Origin: Priapulus caudatus | Taxonomy: Eukaryota; Priapulida; Priapulimorpha; Priapulimorphida; Priapulidae | Direction: 5' to 3' | NCBI RefSeq assembly: GCF_000485595.1 | Contig: NW_014577694.1 | Coordinates: forward strand, 159,789 to 180,926 | DNA length: 21,138 nucleotides | Part shown: positions 9,960-19,612 of the stretch, piece by piece | How positions within the stretch are numbered: position 1 is the first letter of the stretch | Layout of the letters: each line of letters starts with the position of its first letter | Program-made: the position numbers and the translations under genes | The notes under the pieces: model-generated | Databases searched by the model: none | What the model was told of the DNA's origin: nothing | Seen by the model: the letters and a program-made list of their open reading frames with translations, nothing else

Positions 9960-10047
9960 CTTGCGTGTTAACCTTCTCCTCTTCCGTCTGGAATCCGTAT
10001 CCGCTGGGAATCGTCCCGACAAGGAGGAGCGTTAGCAGGAGCTGCAT
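9960..10047 (-). CDS. Exon 1: signal peptide of a secreted or membrane protein
   Basis: ATG lies at 10047-10045 on the minus strand with G at -3. It opens MQLLLTLLLVGTIPSGYG, a textbook signal peptide: a hydrophobic Leu/Val core right after the start, then a small polar stretch (SGYG) where cleavage would fall. FQTEEEKVNTQ follows as the acidic mature N-terminus. After 29 codons and one base, CAAG/GTAAGC gives a strong donor at 9959-9958, a phase-1 intron. Phase-1 introns right after signal peptides are common in animal secreted modular proteins. Codons are GC-ending (CTC CTG CTA ACG CTC CTC). The frame is short, so length-based ORF lists miss it, and a longer unrelated frame (9968-10213) overlaps it. 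The protein's identity cannot be given from so short a piece. Confidence 0.78.
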
Positions 10048-10450
10048 GACGATACGGCGGTACGTGATGGCGGTACGGCGCGCGCGTGTGTCGCTCTGTC
10101 CTCACCTGTGCCTCGCAGCCGACTTGTGCGTGTGCGAGCGCGCGCGCGCGTGCGTCTGTGCTGGCGCGCGAAATGGGCCGTCTCACAATTTGTCTGCGCA
10201 TCTTAATCCCCACCTCAGTAATTACTCACCAGCCTGGCAAGCAGGCATGCACCAGCGCCGTCTCATAGCGCCACGGAATGTCATATGGATTTTTCCTCGC
10301 TCACCATCTCCGAGGCACCTCTGGTCTACCTCGCGCCTGCTTTCTCTTCTTTATCCCGTCCACCTAGCTTAACGTCGTCTGTGGCGCGAACTACACCGAG
10401 AAGGGGGGCGGTGGCTCCGGGGCGGAGGGGAGTCCTCCCTTCCCCAACCC
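10048..10450 (-). promoter_or_regulatory. CpG-rich 5' region upstream of exon 1
   Basis: This stretch is much richer in G+C and CpG than the window average. It has a (GC)n/(CG)n alternating island (10079-10086, 10137-10150) and many CGCG and GCGC words. Its place just upstream of the signal-peptide ATG fits a 5' UTR or promoter. No TATA box can be assigned with confidence. A donor-like CTG/GTGAGTAATT (minus, about 10220-10230) might mark an untranslated leader exon. Frames here on both strands are composition artefacts. Confidence 0.35.
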
Positions 10451-11132
<682 letters not shown>

Positions 11133-11221
11133 TGTGTGTGGTGTGTGTGTGTGGTGTGTCGTGGTGTAATGCGCCACGTGTGAAAGTGAGAGAGAGCGCG
11201 GAGTGAGCTGTGTGTGCGTGT

Positions 11222-11366
11222 GTTTATACGATCTATCTATCGATCTATCTTTTCATCGATCTATTATCGTTGCATTACAGTTAATCTCCAACGCTACCTA
11301 TCTATCGTATCTATCTATCTATCTATCTATCTATCTACCTCTATCTTCATATCCTATCTATCTATC

Positions 11367-11403
<37 letters not shown>

Positions 11404-11424
11404 ATATATATATATATATATATT
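11222..11424. repeat. (TATC)n tract ending in (TA)n
   Basis: TATC/GATA tetranucleotides are imperfect at 11228-11270 and denser from 11296 to 11402, with interruptions at about 11336-11354. They then convert to pure TA at 11401-11422. The Tyr-Leu-Ser-Ile frames are artefacts. Confidence 0.95.
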
Positions 11425-12033
11425 CATCTACCTATTTACTAATCAGCTGGTTAGGTGTCGTTAACTCCACGTTGTTATGAAATCCTGCTCTGGGGCTAAT
11501 TATCATCTGCTTGCATTATTACTTAACTGCGATAACCAAATTAGGATGTAAGTAAGATCTAGGTGCTTTCCTAAACAAGGCGCTAGTAATGATTTTGAGA
11601 GTTAATAGGTTCATTAGTGGTGTCTGGCTTGTAGTCTTTGTGTCTATTGTTAACCGCACACCGTGTACACAATTTCCGCGATGCCGCTTCCGTGGCATAC
11701 ATTCGAGAGATTATGCACGCGAAACTTTATCCAGCGTAAAATCCGTACTGCAGTTTAAGTAAACGCTTGGCTCTTTGATGTTCTGACAATCAAACGAGGC
11801 TTGATATGGTTTGTAACGAAACACGGCCACACGCACGCACGCACGGACGGACGCACGGAGGTGCAATCTCCGTCTAGGTAATGAAACCACCATGGTTGCG
11901 TACATATTATCAGGTGTATATAATGACAAATTGTCATTATCTACCCCTGATATCATGTAGTAGATACGCGTAATAAATATACAGCCAGTTAACAACACGT
12001 CGGGCGGGCCATCTTTGATACATGTAACGTGCC
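11425..12033. other. Unassigned spacer before the minisatellite
   Basis: No supported gene. It includes a short CGCA/CGGA tract (11828-11857) and the palindrome at 11908-11952. The minus frame 11711-11998 crosses both and is not accepted. Confidence 0.4.
11908..11952. repeat. 45-bp palindrome with a one-base spacer
   Basis: The 22-bp arms (11908-11929 and 11931-11952) match at 20 of 22 positions about a central A at 11930. The inner 9 bp (TAATGACAA) are perfect. It resembles the 4250-4320 palindrome in having no loop, though the sequences are unrelated. Confidence 0.85.
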
Positions 12034-12250
12034 GCTCTTGTATTAGTTATGTTGTATAGTATGTTATTAGTTATGTAGTTAATTGTACTGTTATCTAGTT
12101 ATGTTGCGTAGTAGATGTTAATGGTTATGTGGGGTACAGTATGTTATTGTTATATTGTAAGAGTATGTTGTTAGGTGTACTGTTGTGATAGTATGGTTAT
12201 TAGCTTATATATGTTATAGTATGTTATGTAGTTATGTGCAAGTATAATAT
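12034..12250 (+). repeat. Degenerate leading edge of the 24-bp minisatellite
   Basis: TTAGTTATGTTG-like and TATAGTATGTTR-like half units recur, with many substitutions and indels. They mark the left boundary of the large array before a non-satellite interruption. Confidence 0.75.
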
Positions 12251-12284
12251 ATAGTAGTAGATAATAATAATAGTAAAAACAATA

Positions 12285-12515
12285 GTAAGTTTTTCAAGTT
12301 TTTAACTTTTTAATTTTATTGAACTGAACTGTCCCAGTAAAATGATCTTATCTTTTACATTTTGACTAATTGACGCTGAAGTGGGCAAAAGTAGATACTA
12401 AATGAGTAAAAAAGGTAAACGGAGAGATTTTTTTTCACCAGCTGAGATTCGAACCGGGAATATCGGCGATTATAAAAGCCGGTGCCTCTACCGCTACGGC
12501 TACGGCGTCAGGCAA
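12285..12515 (-). mobile_element. tRNA-headed SINE-like segment
   Basis: On the minus strand, from about 12512 to 12433, a tRNA-like module is visible. It has a D-arm/A-box-like GTAGCGGTAGAGGC, an anticodon arm CGGC..GCCG enclosing TTTTATAATC (TAT-like anticodon), and a near-perfect B-box GGTTCGAATCT. The T stem does not close (CCCGG against CTCAG) and the acceptor ends do not pair, so it is not a functional tRNA. An A/T-rich body follows toward lower coordinates, as in a tRNA-derived SINE. Target duplications were not found, so the outer limits are approximate. Confidence 0.6.
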
Positions 12516-12701
12516 ACACGTCGAATTATTACCACCGTACGTGACTGCAGAGAATTTGGATTTTGACAATTTTTATTTTTTATTACTATTTTTACAATTT
12601 TTGTCTAGCAGCAGAACCATCTCCCAGACGTGATGAATTCTGAATATATCTTTCAGTTACCGCGATTGAGTGGACAAATGATAAGAACATCGAGGTCAAA
12701 C

Positions 12702-12714
12702 AAATACACACACC

Positions 12715-12745
<31 letters not shown>

Positions 12746-12768
12746 CCCGACACACCACACACACACAA
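12702..12768. repeat. (AC)n microsatellite
   Basis: This AC tract is interrupted by CCAACA near 12713 and AACCCG near 12745. It lies between the SINE-like segment and the resumed minisatellite. Confidence 0.92.
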
Positions 12769-12784
12769 GGATTAGGCCAACATT

Positions 12785-14097
12785 AATAGTATCTTGTTGT
12801 TAGTTATATTGTATAGTATCGTTATTAAGTTATGTTGTATGTATGTTATATTTATGTGTAATATGTTGTTTAGTATATATGTATAGTATGTTATTAGATT
12901 ATGTTGTATAGTAATGTTATTAAGTTATTTGTAGCAGTATGTTATGTAGTTATATTGGTAGAGTATGTTTGTTAGTTTTATGTTGGCTATAGTATGTTAT
13001 CAGTTATGTTGTATAGTATGTTAATTGTTAGTTAAAGTTGTATAGTAAAGTGATTAGTTACTATTGCTATAGTATGTTGTTAGTTATGTTGTATAGCTAT
13101 GTGTAAGTATAGTTGTATAGTATGGCTGTAGTTATGTTGTATAGAATGGTTATTCGAGCTATGCTTGTATAGTAATGTTTTAGTTATGTTCGTATAGTAT
13201 GGTTGTTATTATATCTGTATAATATGTATTAGTTATGTTGTATAGTATGTTACTTAGTTATGTTGTAGAAACATAATATTAGTTGTTGAATGGTATGTTA
13301 TTCAGTTTTATGTTGTATAGTAATGTGCTTAGTTATGTTTGTATAGTATGTTATTAGTTATGTTGTATAGTATGCTTAGTTAGTTATGTTGTATAGTATG
13401 TTGATAGTTATTGTTATAGTATGTTGTCTAGTTATGTTTTGTAAAGATTTTCGTTAGTTCATTGTATAGTATGTTGTTTATTATGTTGTATAGTATGTTA
13501 TTAGTTATGGTTTGTAGTAGTATAGTTGTTTATTTATGTGTATAGTATGTTGTTAGTTATAGTTGATAGTAAATGCATATTAGTTATGTTGCAGAGTAAT
13601 GTTATTGAGTTAATGTTTGTAGACATGTTATTAAGTTATGTTGAATGGTCCTGTTATTCGTTATGCTTGTATCGTATGTTTGTTTAGTTTATGTGTGTAT
13701 AGTATGTCTATTCGTTATGTTGTATAGTATGTTATAGTTATGTTGTATAGTATGCTTATATGTTATGTTGTACAAAGCTAATGTTATTAGTTTTATATTG
13801 TAGAGTATAGTTGTTAGTCTTATTTGTGTAGTGTGTTGTTAGTTATATTGTAATAGTATGTTATAGTTATGTTGTATAAGCATGTTATTAGTTATGTTGT
13901 ATAAGTAATGTTATTAGTCATCTCGTGTACTAGAGTTACTATTATTGTGTAGTTATGCTGTATAGTGATGTGTTAGTTATGATTGTATAGTATGTGGTTA
14001 GTTATGTTGTATAGTAATGTTTGTTCGTTTGTTGTATAAAGTATGTTGTTCAGTTATGGTTGTATAAGTATGTTATTAGTTCATGCTGTATAGTAAA
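12785..14097 (+). repeat. 24-bp minisatellite, block 1
   Basis: The unit is two half blocks, TTAGTTATGTTG followed by TATAGTATGTTR (24 bp). In clean copies this translates to an 8-residue periodic peptide, but no frame stays open. Roughly 50 units. Most differ by single-base insertions or deletions, which would destroy any reading frame. Confidence 0.95.
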
Positions 14098-14256
14098 TAT
14101 TTAATATAATAAATTTATTTATTTATATTGCGCAAGCGTTTCCATGGCCAGAGCCTGTTTAACGTGCGGCATTACAAAAGCTGGTTATAAAAACAGTGCG
14201 GACTGGCAAACTGTAAAATATAGATACTTAAATTACGAAATACCACCTCATACTAG
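14098..14256 (+). repeat. Interspersed ~150-bp element, copy A
   Basis: This is the first of three copies embedded in the minisatellite. It starts at AT-rich TTAATATAATAA..TTTATTTATATTGCGC, passes through CATTACAAAAGCTGGTTATA, and ends ACTTAAATTACGA..CTAG. It differs from copies B and C mostly by single-base indels. Confidence 0.9.
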
Positions 14257-15443
14257 CTTCTGTTATTAAGTTATGTTGTAATAGTACATGTGTTAGTTTA
14301 TAATGTAGTAATGTTATTAGCTATGTTGTATAGTACTCGGGTTAGTATATTGTATAGTATGCTTATTAGTTAATAGTTTGGTATTGTAATGTTATTAGTT
14401 ATGTTGTAAGAGATAATGTCGTTTTAGATTAATTGTATTAGTAATGTGTATTAGTCTATGTTGTATAATTTTTGATGTTAGTTATGTTGTATAGAGTTTA
14501 TTAGTTTATAGTTGTATAGGTATGTTCTTTAAGTTAATGTTTGTATGAGTTGTACCTAGTATGTTGTTAGTTTATTGTTGTATAGTATGTTGTTAATTAT
14601 GTTGTATATCATGTGTTAGTTATGTTGTATATGTATGGTTATTAGTCTTATGTTGTATAGTATATCATTAGTTAAATGTGTAATAGTATGTTGTTAGTTT
14701 CATGTGGCATAGTATAGCTTATTAGTTACTATTGGTATCAAGTAGTTGTTACGTTATGTTGATAATATGTTGTTAGTTATGGTGTAATAGCTATTCTATC
14801 ACATATAGTCAGATGCATACGTAAATAGTCTGTCTCAGTTAACCACGTTGTCTCACGACATCGTATATCTAGTTACTGCTCTGTATAGTAGTGTTGTTAG
14901 TTTTGTTGTATAGTATTTTGTTAGTTATATGGCATAGTATCTTTCAGTATCATCATTTCGATATAGTTACAGTTATATATCTACAGATCTATATTCATAT
15001 AGCCTATGTTTAGTTAGTTATCGAATTGATATGTATGCCTTCATTGTTATCGTATTAGTAACGACTCAATAATTAGCTTATCAGCTTGAACTATAGTCAT
15101 AGTTTACTCAATTGTAATAATAGCTGTACACACAGTAATGTGATGTAGTGTATATTGTAGAGTATCGTTGTTAGTATATGAGGTTGTGTAGTGCTGTTGT
15201 TAGTTATATTGTATAGTATGTTATTAGTTTATGTTGTATAGCATGTTATTAGTTATGTTGTATAGTATGTTATTAGTTCTGTTGTATAGTATGTTTACTA
15301 TATTGTTAGTTATGCTGTATAGTATGTGGTTAGTTATGTTGTATAGTATGTGGTTAGTTATGTTGTATAGTATGTTGTTAGTTATGTTGTATAGTATGTT
15401 GTTAGTTATGTTGTATAGTATGTTATTAGTTATGTTGTATAGT
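14257..15443 (+). repeat. 24-bp minisatellite, block 2
   Basis: This has the same unit as block 1. It is interrupted at about 14795-15140 by mostly non-satellite AT-rich sequence with a few decayed units. The last 125 bp (about 15315-15442) are five almost perfect 24-bp units, in sharp contrast to the noisy units before. The open frame at 15231-15569 is the translation of these units and is not a gene. Confidence 0.92.
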
Positions 15444-15588
15444 AATATTAATATAATAATATTTATTTATTTATATTGCGCACGTTTATGCAGACATGTT
15501 TACGTGCGCATTACAAAGGCTGGTATAAAACAAGCGGACTGCAAACCTGTAAAGAATCAGATAACTTAAATTACGACAATCCATCTAG
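15444..15588 (+). repeat. Interspersed ~150-bp element, copy B
   Basis: This is the cleanest copy. It contains a perfect 9-bp stem, TGCGCACGT (15477-15485) with ACGTGCGCA (15502-15510). It is followed by ATTACAAAGGCTGGTATAAA and the AAATTACGACAATCC end. The AT-rich start followed by a GCGC hairpin and TTACAAA recalls a type of short dispersed element common in marine invertebrate genomes (impression only). Confidence 0.9.
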
Positions 15589-17148
15589 TATTTATTAGTT
15601 AATGTTGTTACGCTATGTTGTTAGTTTATCAATGTATAGTAATGTTATTGGCTATGTTGTATGTTATCGTGTAGTTATATTGTCAGTATGTTATTAGTTA
15701 TGATTGTATTGTAGTGTAATTAGTTACTGTTGTTAAGTTATGTTGGTAGTTATATTGTAGTAGTATGTTATTAGTTATGTTGTATATTTTGTTGTTAGCT
15801 TTATGTTTATAGTATGTCTATTAGTTATATTGTATGTATGTTTCTTAGTTAAGTTTGGTATAAGTAATGTTGTATAGTATGATTGCTTAGTTATGTATGT
15901 AGTAGTAGGTTGTTTATTATGTTGATATAGTATGTTTTAGTCTATGTTGTATACGTATGTTATCCTAGTTTATGTTGTAATAGTATGTTATTAGTTATGT
16001 GTATAGCTATGTTGTAGCTTATGTTTGCATAGTATTTATTATTATATTCGTATAACGTAATGTTTGTTAGTATATGTTGTCATAATATGTTGTTAGTTAT
16101 CGGTGATACAGTATGTTATTAGTTATGTTGTATAGTATGTTGTTAGTTATGTTGCTATAGTGATCGTTTTAGTTAATGTTTGTATAGTATTTGGTTAGTT
16201 ATGTTGTATAGTAATGTTGTTAGTTATATTGGATAGTATGTTATTAGTTATGTTGTAATAGTCTGTAATAGTTTATGTTGTATAGTATAGTTATTAATTA
16301 TGTTCGTATAGTATGTTCGTTAGTTATATTGTATAATATGTTGATTAGTTATGTTGTGGTAGCTATTTGTTAGTTATGTTGTATAGTATGTTATTAGTTG
16401 TGTTGTATAGTATGTTGTTAGTTATATTGTATAAGTATGTACTATGTTATGTTTGTAAATAGATATGTTATTAGTTTATGTTGTATAGTATAGTTATTAG
16501 TTATGTTGTAATAGATATGTTATTAAGTTATGATTGTATAGTATGTCTAATTAGGTTATTTGTATCAGTATGTTCACTTATATTGGTTAGTTATGCTGTA
16601 TAGTATGTTGTTAGTTATATTGGATAGTATGTTATTAGTTATGTTGTATAGTCTGTTATTAGTTATGTTGTATAGTATGTTATTAATTATGTTGTTTAGT
16701 AATTGTTGTTATTTATACTTGTATACTATGCTTGTTAGTTAATGTGTGTAGTATCTTGTTAGTTATGTTGTATTAGTATATGTTGTTAGCTATATTGTAT
16801 ACTATGTTGTTAGTTAGTTGATGTAGTATGTTGTTTTTAAGTTAGTGTTGTATAGCATGTTTCTTAGTTGTGTTGGTATAGTCATGTTAGTTAGTCATAT
16901 GCGTATAAGTAGTTCACTTAGTTATGTGTATAGTAATGTTAATAGTTATTTGTATAGTGTTATAAGTTATGTTGTATAGTATGATTCACTAAGTATTGTT
17001 AGTTTATCGCGCTGTATAGTGATTTGTTCAGTTAGTGTGTGTAAATAGTATGTTGTTAGTTAGTTGTATATATTTGTTAGTTATGTTGTATAATATGTGT
17101 GTTAGTTATGTTGTATTTTTAAGTTATTAGTTATGTTGTATAAGTTAT
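15589..17148 (+). repeat. 24-bp minisatellite, block 3
   Basis: About 65 units of the same 24-bp repeat with many indels. Some short clean runs occur, for example near 16640-16690. The frame at 16560-16742 is a repeat shadow. Confidence 0.95.
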
Positions 17149-17301
17149 AATTAATATAATTAATATTTATTGATTTTTTTTTGGCGCACTGTATTCATGC
17201 CAAGATAATGTTTACCGTACGCATTACAAAAGCTGGTTATAAAACAGCGGACTGCAACACTGTAAAATATAGATACTTAAATTACGACAATCCTATACTA
17301 G
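17149..17301 (+). repeat. Interspersed ~150-bp element, copy C
   Basis: This third copy shares the ATTACAAAAGCTGGTTATAA core and the ATACTTAAATTACGACAATC end with copy A. Its hairpin arm is damaged (GGCGCACTG). Spacing from copy B is 1705 bp, against 1346 bp between A and B. Confidence 0.9.
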
Positions 17302-17742
17302 TATGTTATTAGTTATGTTGTATAGTATGTTGTTAGTTATAATGTATAGTATGTTATTGGTATATGTTGTAATTATGTTGTTAGTTAATTGTATAGTATG
17401 GTTATTAGCTTATATGGTATTGTTGCTATTAGTTATGTTGTAGAGTCTTGTTGCTTAGTCTATACTTGTATAGTATGAATTGAGTTATGTTGACATTTTG
17501 TTGTAGTTATCGTTGTATATGTATGTTAATTAGTTATATTGTTAGTATGTGTTTAGTATGTTGTATAGTATGTTTGGTAAATAGTATGATTGTTAGTTTT
17601 ATTTGTATAGTATAGTTTTATTATGTTGTCATTAGCATCGTTGTTAGTTTATGTGTATAAGTATGTGATTGCAAATGGTTGTAATAGTTGTTGTTTAAGT
17701 TTATGTTGTATCGTAATGTTGTTGCTTATGTTGATATAGGTA
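17302..17742 (+). repeat. 24-bp minisatellite, block 4
   Basis: Roughly 18 degenerate units end at TTGATATAGGTAT, where the F sequence begins. The same junction type recurs near 21042. Confidence 0.93.
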
Positions 17743-18015
17743 TCAGCAAGTAGAATAATAGGGCAGGAGTGTGGACTATCAAATAAAACAAGGGAACATT
17801 CGTATTTACTAGCCTTAGAAATACCACCCGATTTACTACGCTGTACTCTACGCAACTTGAGGCCAATCGTACACCAGTACATTCGCCTACGCATCGCTGC
17901 GAAAAATCGTTACACCTGGGCGGTAATTCATCAGCCTGCGATACGCAAAATATTTTGCGTAAAATCTTGCTGGAACGCAATCGACGTTGCTTAGTTTGGC
18001 GATTCATCAACACAT
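17743..18015 (+). repeat. F repeat, copy F1 (forward)
   Basis: This unique-looking segment recurs three times in the last 3.4 kb. Landmarks in order are AAACAAGGGAACATTCGTAT, CTACGCAACTTGAGGCC, GTACATTCGCCTACGCATCG and CGAAAAATCGTTAC. The reverse complement of 19612-19385 carries the same landmarks in the same order. A perfect 20-bp palindrome (TACGCAAAATATTTTGCGTA) lies at 17942-17961. One frame is open for about 65 codons (LLALEIPPDLLRCTLRNL...), but length differences between copies are not multiples of three, so a coding role is doubtful. The frames at 17649-18473 are not accepted as genes. Confidence 0.75.
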
Positions 18016-18097
18016 ATCTAACACAGACAGCCGGCGCCTTTGAGCCTTCTTTTGTCATAGCTTGGCATTGTTTTTCGTATAAGCCGGATTTCGTAGT

Positions 18098-18862
18098 TAG
18101 CCGTGTACGTCACATCCCACGCACAGCTGTACGTGCCACAGGCCACGCACATGTACGTGCACACGCCCGCACCGATGTACGGCACGACGCACGCAACGTG
18201 TACGTGGTACACGCACGACAACACGTGGCACAAGCACCTCACGCACGTGTACGTGCACACGCACGCACGCCCGTGTACGTGCACCCACGCACGCGACGCA
18301 CACGTGCAACAATCAGCAACCGCACCGTGTACGTTGCAACGCACGCACGCCCGTTGTACGGAGCACACGCACAGCACGCCACGTGTACGTGCACACGCAC
18401 GTACGCTGTACCGTGCACGACAACACGAACGCACGGCCACATCACGCACGCACGTAACGGCGCGCCCGTGTAGCTACAAACGCATGCACGCACCGTGTAC
18501 GTGCACACGCAAACGGCACGACAGCACGTGCACAATCAACGCAACGCGACAGGTACGCTCAACACGCACGCACGCCCGTGTACATACACACGACACGCAC
18601 GCAACATGTACGTGCACACGCACGTAGCGTGTTACGTGCACCACACATACGCACGCACGTGCACATGCACGCAACGCACGTACGCTGGCCCGCTGTATGT
18701 ACAAACGCACCACACCACGCAACGCACCCGCTGTTTAACGTACACAGACGCACGCACGCATGCACACGTGTACGTGACACCACGCACACTCGCCCGTGTA
18801 GCGTACACACGCCCGCACGCATGCACGTGTACGTGACACCACGCAACAGCGCACGCCGCACA
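18098..18862. repeat. GC-rich ~25-bp minisatellite
   Basis: A degenerate tandem array has the core CGTGTACGTGCACACGCACG and mostly 24-28 bp between cores (larger gaps are near multiples). It is rich in GTAC and GTGCAC palindromes and in CpG. It is bracketed by a perfect 13-bp inverted repeat, GCGATTCATCAAC at 17999-18011 and its complement at 18876-18888. Every frame of 70-174 codons on both strands here follows from the repeat and none is a gene. Confidence 0.92.
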
Positions 18863-18875
18863 GGTGCTACGCTGC

Positions 18876-19175
18876 GTTGATGAATCGCACCTACGAGCTT
18901 TGCGTGGGCGTAGAAACATCGGTGTACCGCAATACACTTGTACGCACAGTGATGAATCCTGGCCGCCTGCAATCCGAGATACAGACTAAAACGTACGACA
19001 GCGATTTCCATTCTGTTTGCGCAGCAAAACGAAATCCATAAACCCGCTTAACTTGAAACAATAAGGCAGCTACTAATACTCTTGCGCACATCTGATGTAG
19101 CCCTCGTGGATGCGGTGTGGCGCGCTGGGAGGACTTGGAGCTGGACTTGGCTGCTGGATTGTGGTTGGGCTGCGT
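18876..19175 (+). repeat. F repeat, copy F2 (forward, middle and late part)
   Basis: This aligns with the reverse complement of 19450-19215 through CCGCCTGCAATCCGAGATAC, AGACTAAAACGTACGAC, TTTGCGCAGCAAA and GGCAGCTACTAATACTC. It resumes the F sequence on the far side of the GC-rich array. With F3 it forms a large inverted repeat of about 220-bp arms around a roughly 50-70 bp centre. Confidence 0.75.
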
Positions 19176-19189
19176 GCGTGGGTCAATAC

Positions 19190-19612
19190 CCAGCTGTAAA
19201 CTAGCGTAAAAGATTAGCTCGCCGAGGTTGTTGCGTCCGATGTCCAATCTCCCACGAGCCAACCACCGCATGCGCCGAAGGCACAAGAGCTGCGCAATGA
19301 GTCTTTTTAGTAGCTGCCTAATTGTATTCGAAGTTCGGACGGGTTATGAATTCGTTTGCTGGGCAAACAGTACAAGAATGAAATCGTGTCGTACGTTTAG
19401 TCTGTCCATCTCCGGATTGCGGTGTCATCACGAGGAAACGATTTTCGAAACGATGCTAGGCGAATGTACTGTGTACAATTTGAGGCTCAAGTTGGTTGAG
19501 TCTACGCGTAGATAAAGTCTAAGGTCATTCTAAGCTATAATGACGAATTTCCCTTGTTGTTTTAAGTCGGCCACCGGCCATTGCCTCCCTACCTTATCTA
19601 GTTCTGTAGTCC
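19190..19612 (-). repeat. F repeat, copy F3 (inverted)
   Basis: Read on the minus strand from 19612 this copy runs through the whole F sequence. It matches F1 first (AACAAGGGAAATTCGT, CCAACTTGAGCC, GTACATTCGCCTAGCATCG), then F2 (CCGCAATCCGGAGATGG, CAGACTAAACGTACGAC, TTAGGCAGCTACTAAAAAG). It abuts a new block of the 24-bp minisatellite at about 19613. Open frames on either strand (18891-19286 minus, 19228-19515 plus) lie within F2/F3 and are not conserved between copies. Confidence 0.78.

Noticed and set aside
11711-11998. 95-codon minus-strand frame
   Set aside because: It passes through a palindrome and a CGCA/CGGA tract, with no splice or family evidence.
12433-12512. Functional tRNA gene with TAT anticodon
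   Set aside because: T stem and acceptor stem do not pair and the anticodon loop is too long. It is better explained as a SINE head or pseudo-tRNA.
15231-15569. 112-codon frame with an 8-residue periodic peptide
   Set aside because: It is the translation of a few clean 24-bp units and runs into the ~150-bp element. Other blocks are broken by indels.
18018-18880. Many 70-174 codon frames on both strands
   Set aside because: All are open because the ~25-bp GC-rich array lacks stop words. They exist in several phases at once and have no family features.
18891-19515. 131-codon minus and 95-codon plus frames in the F2/F3 region
   Set aside because: The two frames cover inverted copies of the same sequence in non-equivalent phases, and copies differ by indels not divisible by three.
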